NCBI GenBank assembly: GCA_965204165.1 | Contig: OZ241969.1 | Location: 2,728,001 to 2,792,000, forward strand | Origin: VYFG01 sp965204165 | GTDB lineage: Bacteria; Pseudomonadota; Gammaproteobacteria; Arenicellales; Poriferihabitantaceae | Direction: 5' to 3' | Length of the DNA: 64,000 nucleotides | In this document: in pieces, positions 1 through 9,162 of the stretch | How positions within the stretch are numbered: position 1 is the stretch's first letter | Layout: each line of letters opens with the position of its first letter | Program-made: the position numbers and the translations under genes | Notes under the pieces: model-generated | Databases searched by the model: none | The model's input: only the letters and a program-made list of their open reading frames with translations | Told to the model about the DNA's origin: nothing

Positions 1-243
1 CTTGATCGATCCCGTGTCCGGCAGTTCGCCGTCCGCCGCGGCGAAGACCCAGTGGCGGCTGAATATCCGCTCCTGCTCCAGTTGCAGCCACCCCGGCGAG
101 TGGTAGGCCGGATTGGGCAGGCCGGAGATCCCGTCTATGGGCGAGAAGGTCTGCCGGATACCGGCTTCGCCGATGATCTCCCTGACCTGCCGGTAGATCC
201 CGGCGTCCATGTCCGGAATCGGGGGGTCTTCGGAGAGATTCAT
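1..243 (-). CDS. Rieske-type aromatic-ring-hydroxylating oxygenase alpha subunit, N-terminal part (cut by window edge)
   Basis: The reverse strand is open from an ATG at 243 to the window edge and gives 81 residues beginning MNLSEDPPIPDMD. The stretch LPNPAYHSPGWLQLEQ followed by RIFSRHWVFAA matches the N-terminus of ring-hydroxylating oxygenase alpha subunits, just ahead of the Rieske [2Fe-2S] domain, which lies outside the window. In quaternary-amine clusters such enzymes often demethylate betaines (GbcA/CntA type), so a role with the downstream amine genes is plausible but inferred. It is divergent from the TMADH-like gene; the 290 bp between them (244-533) should hold both promoters, but no clear motif is visible. 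Confidence 0.75.
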   Translation of the reverse strand, partial: MNLSEDPPIPDMDAGIYRQVREIIGEAGIRQTFSPIDGISGLPNPAYHSPGWLQLEQERIFSRHWVFAAADGELPDTGSIK

Positions 244-533
244 GAACGTGATTCGGCCGCAGGATCCGGGCAAACAGTATAGCCGGAGCCCCTGGCATGG
301 AACCCCATCGGGGCGACGGGAATTTCCCTGCTTCGTCCCCAGCGGCCCGCATCCAGGCATGGATTTGCGTTGCACGCCGCCGGGTTCGTCCCGCATGGGC
401 AACGCTGCGGGTGGCCTAAGGGCATGGCCAGGAGCGGATCGTGATTTCGCGCCATTCCTGGCCGCCTTCGGCGGGCAGGGTCCCGGATTCGGCGTGATAA
501 CATCCCGCCTGGATTTGATGACAAGACCTGCAG

Positions 534-2600
534 ATGGCCAAGAACGACCCCTACGATATCCTGTTCGAACCGGTACGGATCGGCCCGGTAACGGCCAGAA
601 ACCGTTTCTACCAGGTGCCCCATTGCTGCGGTTTTGGACACATCAAACCCCGGGGGCAGGCGGCGATGCGGGCGATGAAGGCCGCCGGCGGCTGGGCCGT
701 GGTCAGTACCGAGGAGACTGAGATACACCCCACCTCGGACCTCTCTCCCTACGCCGAGCAGCGGATCTGGGATGACCGGGATCTCCCTGCACTCCGCCTG
801 ATGACGGACAGTGTGCACGAGCACGGCGCACTGGCCGCCGTCGAACTGGCGCACAACGGGTTCCACGCAGCCAACCTGTTCACCAGGATGCCCTCCCTGG
901 CACCGGTGTCGATGAGCATCAACACCCTCTACCCGAAGCAGGCCAGGGCCATGGACAAAAGGGACATCGGCAATCTCAGGCTCTGGCACCGCCGGGCGAT
1001 CCGGCTGGCGAAACAGGCGGGGTTCGACATCGTCTATGTCTACGCGGGCCATCACATGTCGACGGCGCATCATTTCCTGAATCCGGTGTACAACCAGCGC
1101 AGCGATGAATACGGCGGCTCTCTGGAGAACCGCGTGCGCCTGACCCGGGAGTTGCTCGACGACGCCCGGGAGGAGGCTGCGGGGGACTGCGCCGTCGCTT
1201 TCCGCTTCGCCGTGGATGACATGGAGGGCCCCGACGGGATGCAGGCCGAAGAGGAGGGACGGGCGGTGGTGGAGATGCTGGCGGAATTGCCCGACCTGTG
1301 GGATGTCAACGTGGCGGGCTGGGAGAATGATTCGGTTACGTCCCGCTTTGAACCCGGCGAGGGCGCCCAGGAAGCCTATACCTCGTTCGTCAAGCAGGTG
1401 ACCTCGAAGCCCGTGGTGGGGGTGGGGCGCTATACCTCGCCTGACCACATGGTTGCTCTGGTCAGGAAGGGCGTGCTCGATTTCATCGGCGCGGCCCGGC
1501 CTTCCATCTCCGACCCGTTCCTGCCCGAGAAGATCCGTGAACGGCGTTTCGAGGACATCCGGGAATGCATCGGCTGCAACATCTGTGTTTCCAGCGACAG
1601 CCACGGCGTGCCCATCCGCTGCACCCAGAATCCCACCATGGGCGAGGAGTGGCGGCGGCAGTGGCACCCGGAGCTGATTCCCCCGGTCCGGGAGCCGGCC
1701 CGTGCGCTGGTGGTCGGCGCAGGCCCCGCCGGACTGGAATGCGCGCTGCAGCTGGCGAACCGCAACTGCGAAGTGACCCTGGCGGAGGCCGGCGGCCGAC
1801 TGGGTGGCCGGGTGCTGTCGGAGTCCGCCCTCCCGGGGCTCTCGGCCTGGAAGCGGGTGCGGGACTTCAGGGTCGGGAAGCTCGAACAGATGGGCAACAC
1901 CGAAATCTACCTCGAAAGCCCGATGGATGCCGGGACCGTCATCGAGCTCGGCGCGCCCCACGTTTTCGTCGCGACGGGCGCCACCTGGCGACGGGACGGA
2001 ATCGGGCGCACATCGAGAAAACCCCTTGCGGTCGACGGTTCCATGGCCGTGCTGACGCCGGACGACATTTTCGCCGGCCGGTATCCGTCCGCGGGGCCCG
2101 TGGTGGTCTACGACGACGACCAGTGCTATCTTGCCGGCGTGATCGCCGAACTGCTTGCGGAGCAGATCGGCGACGTCACGTTCATCACGCCCGCGGGCGT
2201 GGTGTCCCCGTGGACCAGCTATACCCTGGAGCAGGCCCGGGTACAGGCGAGGCTGGTCTCCCTGGATGTCGGGATCCTGACCAACCGCAGCCTGTCGGGC
2301 GCGGCGGACGGCAGGGTGACCTCGTCGTGCCTGTTCGGCGGCAACGACCTGGCGCATGAATGCGCCGCCCTGGTCCTGGTCACGGAGAGGGTGCCCGACG
2401 ACAGTCTCGCCGTCTCCCTGCGAGAGAACATTGCCGAGGGCGGCACGGCGATCGAAACCCTGCAGGTGATCGGCGATGCCCTCGCGCCCGGGCTCATTGC
2501 TGACGCCGTGTTCTCCGGCCACCTGGCTGCGCGGGACTTTCAGCGCGATCCCGACGAGGTTGAGCGCGAACTGTACCTGCGCGAAATACCCGCCCTGTAA
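534..2600 (+). CDS. Trimethylamine/histamine-dehydrogenase-like FMN, [4Fe-4S] oxidoreductase
   Basis: 688 residues, close to the 729 of trimethylamine dehydrogenase (TMADH). The N-terminal barrel (about 1-370) carries NRFYQVPHCC; Cys31 corresponds to the cysteine that binds FMN covalently in TMADH. YVYAGHH supplies the catalytic Tyr/His pair. The motif ECIGCNICV plus RCTQN gives Cys345, 348, 351 and 363 for a [4Fe-4S] cluster. The C-terminal half has an ADP/NAD-type fold starting at VVGAGPAGLE. From memory of TMADH, two of the three aromatic substrate-bowl residues are changed: Tyr60 becomes Glu (STEETEIHP) and Trp355 becomes Asp (CVSSDS), while the Trp in VAGWEND is kept. This resembles histamine dehydrogenase more than TMADH, so trimethylamine is probably not the substrate. 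The MttB-family gene follows after 20 bp in a likely operon. Confidence 0.88.
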   Translation: MAKNDPYDILFEPVRIGPVTARNRFYQVPHCCGFGHIKPRGQAAMRAMKAAGGWAVVSTEETEIHPTSDLSPYAEQRIWDDRDLPALRLMTDSVHEHGALAAVELAHNGFHAANLFTRMPSLAPVSMSINTLYPKQARAMDKRDIGNLRLWHRRAIRLAKQAGFDIVYVYAGHHMSTAHHFLNPVYNQRSDEYGGSLENRVRLTRELLDDAREEAAGDCAVAFRFAVDDMEGPDGMQAEEEGRAVVEMLAELPDLWDVNVAGWENDSVTSRFEPGEGAQEAYTSFVKQVTSKPVVGVGRYTSPDHMVALVRKGVLDFIGAARPSISDPFLPEKIRERRFEDIRECIGCNICVSSDSHGVPIRCTQNPTMGEEWRRQWHPELIPPVREPARALVVGAGPAGLECALQLANRNCEVTLAEAGGRLGGRVLSESALPGLSAWKRVRDFRVGKLEQMGNTEIYLESPMDAGTVIELGAPHVFVATGATWRRDGIGRTSRKPLAVDGSMAVLTPDDIFAGRYPSAGPVVVYDDDQCYLAGVIAELLAEQIGDVTFITPAGVVSPWTSYTLEQARVQARLVSLDVGILTNRSLSGAADGRVTSSCLFGGNDLAHECAALVLVTERVPDDSLAVSLRENIAEGGTAIETLQVIGDALAPGLIADAVFSGHLAARDFQRDPDEVERELYLREIPAL

Positions 2601-2620
2601 ACGAACCAATCCCCCCAGGC

Positions 2621-4180
2621 ATGAGTACACCGAACCGAAGATCCGCCACCGCCCGCCGGGAGGGTGGCCGCAAGGCCCGCCGAAGCAAGCGCGAGGCCGA
2701 TACCCGCTCGCCAGCGATCTGGCCCGGCATCGTCGGCGGAAGATACCGCCCCCTGGGCGATTCGGACATGGACAAGGTTCACCACGCCGCCCTGCAGATC
2801 CTGGAGACCGTGGGCATCGGCGACCCCATTCCCGAATTGCTTGACGAGGTGCTGGACAAGGGCTGTGTCCTGAACGGGCACGGGCGCCTGTGTTTCCCGC
2901 AGGCGATGGTGGAGGACATCATCGCCAATGCCTCCCGCAGTTTCGTGGTGCATGCCCGTGGATCCCGCAAGGGGCGGGATGACATGGAATGCAGCGGTTC
3001 CCGGGTGTACTACGCCACTTCCGGTTCCGCGGTGACGACGTTCGACGCAGAGACGCGCACCTACCGGGCCTCGACCTTGCAGGACATCTACGACTTCACC
3101 CGTCTCACGGACCGGCTCGACAATATCCACATGGTGGGCGATACCGTCGTGCCTACCGAGGTCACCGACGACTTCGAGCATGACATCAACGTGCCCTACG
3201 CGATGATCCTGGGCACGGAAAAGCCGCTTTGCTTCGCGTTCCGGAAGGCCACGAGCGTTCGTCCGGCCATTGAACTGTTCGACATGGTGCTGGGCGGGGA
3301 AGGTCGGTTCGCCAGGGAGCCTTTCGCCATTTTCGGCGGCTGTCCCATCGTGTCGCCGCTTCGCTTCGGCCGCTCCAACCTGGAAGTGATGATGGAGGCA
3401 AGCCGCCTGGGGCTTACGAGCGACCTCGCGGTGGCTCCCCAGAGCGGCGCCACGGCGCCCGCGCCCCTGGCCGGAATCCTGGCCCAGGTCATTGCCGAAA
3501 CCCTGGCCTGCCTGGCGGTGGTGAACCTGATCCGCCCCGGCTGCCCCATGGCCTTCGCCGCGTGGCCCTTCATCACCGACCTCAGAACCGGTTCCTTCAC
3601 GGGGGGAAGCGCAGAGGAAGCCCTGCTGTCCGCCGCTGCGGTACAGATGGGCCGTTACTACGATCTTCCCAATTCCGTGGCCGCGGGAATGACGGATTCC
3701 AAGGTGCCGGACGTGCAGCACGGTTTCGAAAAGGGCGTCACCCTGGCCCTGGCCTCCATGGCGGGCGCCAACCGTATCTGCGAAGCCGCCGGCATGATGG
3801 GCAGTCTCATGGGCTGCAGTTTCGAATCCCTGGTCATCGACAACGAGATCCTGGGCATGGTGCTCCGTGCCACGCGCGGCATCGAGGTCAGCGACGAGAC
3901 CCTTTCCATCGACGTCATCCGTGAATCCGTGATCGATCCGGGCCATTTTCTCGGTCATGGCCAGACCATGGAATACATGGAGACGGAATACCTCTATCCG
4001 GAACCCGGGCTGGTATCCCGCGACCCGGCGGATGCGTGGGAGAAACAGGGGTCAACGGACCTGTTTGAAAGGAGCCGGTCCATGACACAGCAGATACTGA
4101 AGGAACATTTTCCGCAGTATGTCGAGGCAGGAGTGGATGCGCGGATCCGGGCCAAGTTCCCGATCCTCCTGCCAGCCTGA
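2621..4180 (+). CDS. MttB-family (COG5598) trimethylamine/betaine methyltransferase-like protein, non-pyrrolysine type
   Basis: 519 residues. After a basic, low-complexity N-terminus (1-45), the body matches the MttB superfamily: an MDKVHHAALQILETVGIG start, a central region with GGCPIVSPLRF, and a glycine-rich end with HFLGHGQTMEYMETEY. There is no in-frame UAG, so unlike archaeal MttB it has no pyrrolysine and belongs with MtgB-like enzymes, known to move a methyl group from a quaternary amine to a corrinoid protein. No corrinoid protein gene is visible nearby, so the methyl acceptor is unknown. It sits 20 bp after the TMADH-like gene; the two may act in sequence on one methylated amine (inference). 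Confidence 0.85.
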   Translation: MSTPNRRSATARREGGRKARRSKREADTRSPAIWPGIVGGRYRPLGDSDMDKVHHAALQILETVGIGDPIPELLDEVLDKGCVLNGHGRLCFPQAMVEDIIANASRSFVVHARGSRKGRDDMECSGSRVYYATSGSAVTTFDAETRTYRASTLQDIYDFTRLTDRLDNIHMVGDTVVPTEVTDDFEHDINVPYAMILGTEKPLCFAFRKATSVRPAIELFDMVLGGEGRFAREPFAIFGGCPIVSPLRFGRSNLEVMMEASRLGLTSDLAVAPQSGATAPAPLAGILAQVIAETLACLAVVNLIRPGCPMAFAAWPFITDLRTGSFTGGSAEEALLSAAAVQMGRYYDLPNSVAAGMTDSKVPDVQHGFEKGVTLALASMAGANRICEAAGMMGSLMGCSFESLVIDNEILGMVLRATRGIEVSDETLSIDVIRESVIDPGHFLGHGQTMEYMETEYLYPEPGLVSRDPADAWEKQGSTDLFERSRSMTQQILKEHFPQYVEAGVDARIRAKFPILLPA

Positions 4181-4253
4181 ATCCCCGGCCACCCGCTCCA
4201 TGGTCTTCAGCGTGTCCTCGGGTCGGTTCGCCCGGGAGATGGGATAATGGAAG

Positions 4254-5309
4254 TCAGCCGCCATCGTCGTTGTCTTCGGTCAGATTCGGGACCGGCCCGT
4301 CGGGGTAAAACTGCCGGTACCACTTGTGCATCATGCCTCTGCGGCCGTCATCCATGGGCAACGAGGGACGCGGCCGGTAGATTTTTCGCTGCCATATCGC
4401 GATGTCCTGCCGCCACTGCGAGATCCAGTTGCCGACCACATAGGAGACCAGTATTCGTGGTGCGCGCCGGGCGGCAAACCAGCGGAAGGTCACTCGTTGC
4501 TTGAGTGCTTCCACGGGCGTGTGGGACTGGAACATGGTGATGTCGCCTACCCGCGGGACGGAAAAATCGAATTTCACGATGCTGCCGGGACCCAGAAAGG
4601 TGATCAACGCCCGGGATCTCGACCGGTCGATGATCCGCCCTCCGATCTCCAGTGTCGCCTCGTCACCAAAATAGGAGACGTGCTCCTGCGTGTCGTCGAG
4701 GGACCACGACGGCCTGTGCCGAATCCTGATCCAGGGCAAACTGATGTTGGTCCAGGGAATGTGCATCACGCCATGGAGTTCCGAAAAATGATGGAAGTCC
4801 ACGCTGTTCTCGGCGAATTCAATGATGTGCATGTCGACGTTGCCCGCGTCGTACTGGCCGCGCAGGACAAGCTGCCTGTTGTCGATCTCGGGTAGCGGCG
4901 GAAGCCGGTAGGGTGCCTGCGCGCCCGGTCGCGCCGAGCGGTACATCATGATCATCCCGTAGTAGTCGATCGCTTCCCAATGCCGGTGGGCGAGCGGTTG
5001 GACATCGGCGCAGGGATGGGAGCGAATCCGACCGTGTCCGTCCAGTTGCCAGCCATGGAAAGGACATTGCAACCGGTCACCCTTGACCACGCCATCGGCC
5101 AGGTTTGCGCCCTGATGGGGACAAAACGCCTCGACTGCCGCGACCTCGCCGTCCGTGGTGCTGCGAAACAGGGCGATCTGTTCACCCACGCACTCGACGT
5201 ACCGCACCTCGCCGGGTCTGATGTCCCTGGAAGCCGCCACCCGGTACCAACCATCCGGATAAGGTGGCGGGTAGGTGTGTTCTCTTCGGTTGACCGCGTA
5301 GTCGGACAT
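4254..5309 (-). CDS. Rieske [2Fe-2S] oxygenase, KshA/DAF-36-like
   Basis: 351 residues. The Rieske motif is CPHQGANLADGV followed by LQCPFHGW, giving Cys/His then Cys/His ligands at about residues 63-84. The later segment ENSVDFHHFSELHG fits the Asp/His mononuclear iron site of single-component-type oxygenases. The opening YPDGWYRVAASRDIRPGEVR resembles the sterol 7-desaturase (Neverland/DAF-36) and 3-ketosteroid 9-hydroxylase group. A reductase partner is not present in the window. It converges with the MttB-family gene and its upstream side abuts the TnpB relic at 5361-5524. Substrate (sterol, bile acid or other) cannot be told from sequence. Confidence 0.8.
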   Translation of the reverse strand: MSDYAVNRREHTYPPPYPDGWYRVAASRDIRPGEVRYVECVGEQIALFRSTTDGEVAAVEAFCPHQGANLADGVVKGDRLQCPFHGWQLDGHGRIRSHPCADVQPLAHRHWEAIDYYGMIMMYRSARPGAQAPYRLPPLPEIDNRQLVLRGQYDAGNVDMHIIEFAENSVDFHHFSELHGVMHIPWTNISLPWIRIRHRPSWSLDDTQEHVSYFGDEATLEIGGRIIDRSRSRALITFLGPGSIVKFDFSVPRVGDITMFQSHTPVEALKQRVTFRWFAARRAPRILVSYVVGNWISQWRQDIAIWQRKIYRPRPSLPMDDGRRGMMHKWYRQFYPDGPVPNLTEDNDDGG

Positions 5310-5343
5310 GCAACAGTAGGATGTAATCGGTCACCAAAGCATG

Positions 5344-5481
5344 CTAGTTGCAAAGCCCATCGAGCCGCCAGTTCCACACATACCGGCACGCACCTGCCGC
5401 CTGCGTCAGCAAGTCGTGCTTCCGCCTTGACCTGGGGTGGAGGCGGAATTCATCAGTACGACAGGTGGTCCGGGTGCTCAT
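5344..5481 (-). pseudogene. tnpB fragment (first 45 codons only)
   Basis: A 45-residue reading frame starts at ATG 5481. Its stretch FRLHPRSRRKHDLLTQ, followed by GACRYVWNW, is almost identical to residues 16-42 of the intact TnpB at 11447-12721. After the NW the match ends and the frame runs into a stop. It is the 5' tip of a second copy of the same element and cannot code for an active nuclease. Confidence 0.85.
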
Positions 5482-5524
5482 GATCAGAAGTGAATCATAT
5501 CGTTAATTGATCTTTATGAGTCCC
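5361..5524 (-). mobile_element. Relic of a TnpB element (one end plus start of tnpB)
   Basis: About 164 bp aligns with 12587-12752 of the intact element. It includes the outer end, where ATCTTTATGAGTCCC (5510-5524) matches ATCTTTATAAGTCCC at the intact right end. Similarity stops at the GTCCC in both copies, which fixes this end of the element. The other end and most of tnpB are gone. The relic now forms the region upstream of the Rieske gene at 4254-5309. The next 200 bp (5525-5724) show nothing recognisable. Confidence 0.85.
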
Positions 5525-5724
5525 GAAATTTTTCCAGCATAACCCTGCATAATAGGATATCGTTCCTGAAAAGAGACCCGGGCTAGAATCCGGGCAGTTG
5601 AGACTTGCATCCCAATGGCAGAAACCATTTTTCCAGGCACTGACAGATCGAGGGGCAGAATCCGGCCGGACCCCGGCAGGTACTATCGCCACCCGGCTGC
5701 CGTTGCGGGGATGTCCGACGAAGG

Positions 5725-6708
5725 ATGCCGATCATACCGGACGGCGCTGTGACAGGTTTCCCGTTTCCCCCCTGGCTTGCCGTCGCGGCGCTGCTGGTTG
5801 CAGCCGAAGGCACCGCGGATTCCGGCCGGGCCGAGGATCCGGCACCGCCTGCGGCCCGTTCGTTGCTGCTGGACGTTGCCCGTGCGGGGGAACGGCTGAT
5901 TGCCGTCGGTGAGCGTGGTCACATCCTGATCTCGGACGACGAGGCCGCCAGCTGGCGGCAGGCGGACTCACCGACCAATGCCATGCTGACGGCGGTCCAC
6001 ATGCATGATGCAAGTTCCGGATGGGCGGTTGGCCATGATGCGGTGATCCTGCGCACCCGGGACGGCGGCGATCACTGGGAACGGGTGCATCATGCGCCGG
6101 AGGAGGAACTCCCGCTCCTTGACGTCTGGTTCGCGGATAACCTCAACGGTCTGGCCGTCGGCGCCTATGGCTACTTCCTGGCAACGAACGACGGCGGCGA
6201 TGCCTGGACCCAGCGGGCGGTGAGCGAGGACGACTTTCACCTGAACGCGCTGGCACCGGCAGAAGGGGGACGCCTCTATATCGGTGCGGAAGCCGGTATT
6301 GCCTACCGCTCCGATGACGGAGGGGAGAACTGGCGTGAACTGACGACGCCCTATACCGGCTCCTGGTTCGGTGCGGCGGCGCCCTCGGCGGACACGGTAC
6401 TGCTCGCGGGTCTCCGGGGCCACATGTTCCGTTCCGAGGACGGGGGCGGCACATGGACCCGGGTGACGACGGAAACGACGGCCACGCTTACCAGCATCCG
6501 GCAGCTGCCGTCGGGCGGTATCCTCGTTACCGGTCACGACGGTGTTTTGCTGGAGGGGACCGACCGGGGGCGGAGTGTTTCCATCAGCCGCGTCGCCGGA
6601 CGCCTCGGCATCACGGGCGCAATGGCGCTCAGGGGCGGGAACCTGCTCCTGATCGGTGAATTCGGTGTCCGGCGCCTGTCCGGAACCCGCAAGGCCGCCG
6701 GTGGCTGA
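5725..6708 (+). CDS. YCF48/HCF136-like beta-propeller protein, probably exported
   Basis: 327 residues. A hydrophobic stretch (WLAVAALLVAA, about residues 14-26) looks like a signal peptide. The rest is built from repeated propeller blades such as LRTRDGGDHWERV, LATNDGGDAWTQR, YRSDDGGENWREL and FRSEDGGGTWTRV, the sialidase-like DGG-x-W pattern of YCF48 proteins. In many proteobacteria such genes precede an RND/MMPL exporter, as here (64 bp to the next gene), so it probably acts in the periplasm with that transporter. What they handle is unknown. A later start is possible because the ribosome-binding site is weak. Confidence 0.8.
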   Translation: MPIIPDGAVTGFPFPPWLAVAALLVAAEGTADSGRAEDPAPPAARSLLLDVARAGERLIAVGERGHILISDDEAASWRQADSPTNAMLTAVHMHDASSGWAVGHDAVILRTRDGGDHWERVHHAPEEELPLLDVWFADNLNGLAVGAYGYFLATNDGGDAWTQRAVSEDDFHLNALAPAEGGRLYIGAEAGIAYRSDDGGENWRELTTPYTGSWFGAAAPSADTVLLAGLRGHMFRSEDGGGTWTRVTTETTATLTSIRQLPSGGILVTGHDGVLLEGTDRGRSVSISRVAGRLGITGAMALRGGNLLLIGEFGVRRLSGTRKAAGG

Positions 6709-6771
6709 GGTGGCCCGCCCCCGGAATACCCGCCGGCCCGGACCCGCTAGGAAACCCTGCGGGATGACCCG

Positions 6772-9081
6772 ATGACGGCCTGGCTCGAACAGGCGCTGTT
6801 CGCCCGGCGGCGTTTCGTGCTCGCGCTGTTCGCGGTCGTATCCCTCGGGATGGGCTGGTCCGCCATGAACCTGCGGGTTGACGCCGGCTTCACGAAGCTT
6901 GCGCCGCTGGAACATCCCTACATGAAGACCTTCCTCGAGCACCGGGAAGAGTTCGGCGGTGCCGACCGGATCGTGCTTGCGCTCACGGCCCGGGACGGTG
7001 ACATCTTCACGCCCGGCTTCTTCTCCGCGCTCCGCCATGCCACCGACGCAATGTTCTTCCTGCCCGGTGTCGATCGTACCCAGGTGTTCTCGGTCCTGAC
7101 GCCGAATGTGCGTTTTCTCGAGGTCGTCGAGGACGGGGTGATCGGCGGCAACGTTCTGCCGGTGGATTTCCAGCCCGACGCGAACGGCTTCGCACAGTTG
7201 CGCGAGAACATCATCAAGTCCGGCATCGTGGGCCGCCTGATCGCCAACGACTTCAGCGGTGCCATCGTCGCCGCGAGACTGCAGGAATTCCATCCGGAAA
7301 CCGGGGTGCGGCTCGACTATATCGAGGTCGCCCACCAGCTGGAAAAGATCCGGCAGGAGACCCTTGCCGCCACGCAGGCCCCGATCGACGTGCACATCAT
7401 CGGTTTCGCCAAGATGGTCGGCGACATCGCGGCGGGCGCAGGCGAGGTCGCACTGTTCTTCGGCATCTCCTTCCTGATCACGGCCCTGCTCGTATACGCC
7501 TACACCCGTGCGCTCCGTCCGGCGATCGCCCTTCTTGGATGTTCCCTGCTTGCCGTGATCTGGCAGTTGGGGCTTCTCAACCTGCTCGGATACGGGATCG
7601 ACCCGATGTCGATCCTGGTGCCGTTCCTCATTTTCGCCATTGGCGTGAGCCACGGCGTCCAGGTTGTCAGCGCGGCGCACAACGAGTCGTCCGGTGGGGC
7701 GACGAGTCTCGATGCCGCGCGCGCGAGCTTCCGCCGCCTAGTCCTGCCGGGGGTCGCGGCCCTGGCATCGGATGCGGCGGGTTTCGTGACGATCTCCTTC
7801 ATCAACGTGCAGGTGATACAGGAGATCGCGATCGCGGCGGGTCTTGGCGTCGCCGCCATCATCCTGACCAACCTGGCCCTGCTGCCGGTGCTGTTGTCCT
7901 TTGGCAGGGCGGACGGAAGGCCCCGGCCGCAGGGCGCGTTGCCGCGGCCGGTGCGTTCGTTGCTGGCACGGGCAGCCCGGCCGAAGCCCGCTGCCGCGAT
8001 CATCTGTGCCTGGACCGCGCTCACCGCAGCCGGTGCGTGGTTTGCGGCCGATGTGAGGATCGGCGACGAGCACCGGGGCGTGCCGGAATTGCGGCCGGGC
8101 TCGGTCTACAACACCGATGCGTCGGTCATCGGGGAACGGTTCAGCATCGGCGTGGACGTGCTCACCGTCATCGCCGAGACGATGCCGGAGGGCTGTATCG
8201 ACTACGACACGATGCGCAAGCTTGACGAGTTTGAATGGACCATGGGCAATGTCGGGGGGGTCCAGTCGGTCTCCGGGCTCGCGGGGACCGCAAGACACCT
8301 GAGCGCGGCCTGGAACGAGGGCAATCTCAAGTGGCAGACCCTGCCGCGCAACCGCTACAGCCTGGTGCAGTCCGTTGCCCCCGTTCCCACAAGCAGCGGA
8401 CTGCTGAACACCGATTGCAGCGTCATGCCGGTCTATATCTACACCCTCGATCACAAGGCGGAGACCATCCAGCGTATCGTCCACGCCGTGAAGGCATTCG
8501 ACGCCGAGCACAGGGGCGGCCCGGTTTCCTTCCGGCTCGCCGCCGGCAACGTGGGGGTCATGGCGGCGACGAACGAGGAGGTGGAGGCGGCACAGTTCCC
8601 GATCGTCGGCTATGTCTATGCGGCCGTTATCCTGCTCTGCCTGCTGGCCTTCCGTTCACTGCGGGCGGTTGTGTGCATCGTTCTGCCCCTGGCCGCGGTG
8701 TCGGTGCTCGCCTATGCGCTCATGGCGATTCTCGAGATCGGGCTGAAGGTCTCCACCCTGCCGGTGGTCGCGCTCGGCGTCGGCGTGGGCGTCGATTACG
8801 GAATCTATGTCTACAGCAGGATGCATGGCCATCTCAGGGATGGCATGGACTTTGCCGAGGCCTTCGAGCGCACCCTTGCCACCGCGGGGGCCGGGGTCAT
8901 GCTGACCGGCCTCACGCTCGCTGCCGGTGTGGCGACGTGGATCGCCGCCCCGCTCCAGTTCCAGGCCGACATGGGCACGATCCTGATGTTCATGTTCCTG
9001 GTCAACATGGCCGGTGCCGTGATCCTGCTGCCCGCGCTCGGCGCATGGCTGTTCCGGCGGCGCCCGGGCTCTTCGGAGTGA
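6772..9081 (+). CDS. RND-superfamily (MMPL-like) transporter
   Basis: 769 residues with the two-fold RND plan: an N-terminal membrane helix (RRRFVLALFAVVSLGMGW), a periplasmic domain to about residue 210, six helices to about 400, then a second set (helix near 420, periplasmic domain, and helices from about 620 to 760). The segments PMSILVPFLIFAIGVSHGVQ and VVALGVGVGVDYGIYVYSR correspond to the helix-4 regions, where RND pumps carry proton-relay acids; the second half keeps the typical Asp. It belongs to the MMPL/hopanoid-type exporters, not the tripartite multidrug pumps, and no fusion protein or TolC is nearby. Co-transcription with the YCF48 gene is likely. Confidence 0.85.
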   Translation: MTAWLEQALFARRRFVLALFAVVSLGMGWSAMNLRVDAGFTKLAPLEHPYMKTFLEHREEFGGADRIVLALTARDGDIFTPGFFSALRHATDAMFFLPGVDRTQVFSVLTPNVRFLEVVEDGVIGGNVLPVDFQPDANGFAQLRENIIKSGIVGRLIANDFSGAIVAARLQEFHPETGVRLDYIEVAHQLEKIRQETLAATQAPIDVHIIGFAKMVGDIAAGAGEVALFFGISFLITALLVYAYTRALRPAIALLGCSLLAVIWQLGLLNLLGYGIDPMSILVPFLIFAIGVSHGVQVVSAAHNESSGGATSLDAARASFRRLVLPGVAALASDAAGFVTISFINVQVIQEIAIAAGLGVAAIILTNLALLPVLLSFGRADGRPRPQGALPRPVRSLLARAARPKPAAAIICAWTALTAAGAWFAADVRIGDEHRGVPELRPGSVYNTDASVIGERFSIGVDVLTVIAETMPEGCIDYDTMRKLDEFEWTMGNVGGVQSVSGLAGTARHLSAAWNEGNLKWQTLPRNRYSLVQSVAPVPTSSGLLNTDCSVMPVYIYTLDHKAETIQRIVHAVKAFDAEHRGGPVSFRLAAGNVGVMAATNEEVEAAQFPIVGYVYAAVILLCLLAFRSLRAVVCIVLPLAAVSVLAYALMAILEIGLKVSTLPVVALGVGVGVDYGIYVYSRMHGHLRDGMDFAEAFERTLATAGAGVMLTGLTLAAGVATWIAAPLQFQADMGTILMFMFLVNMAGAVILLPALGAWLFRRRPGSSE

Positions 9082-9162
9082 TACCAGGGACAGCCGGCGC
9101 TCCGGCCAGGCATCTGCAGGCAGGCGCGGTCTCCGTGACCGCGCCGCCCGCGTTACACTGCG

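Noticed and set aside
240..2630. Long open frame of nearly 800 codons on the minus strand opposite the TMADH-like gene
   Set aside because: Its protein is His/Arg/Gly-rich and matches nothing, and the plus-strand frame has clear cofactor motifs; it is a shadow common in GC-rich DNA.
2621..4180. Possible pyrrolysine codon in the MttB-family gene
   Set aside because: The frame has no internal UAG and covers the full family length, so it is the non-pyrrolysine type.
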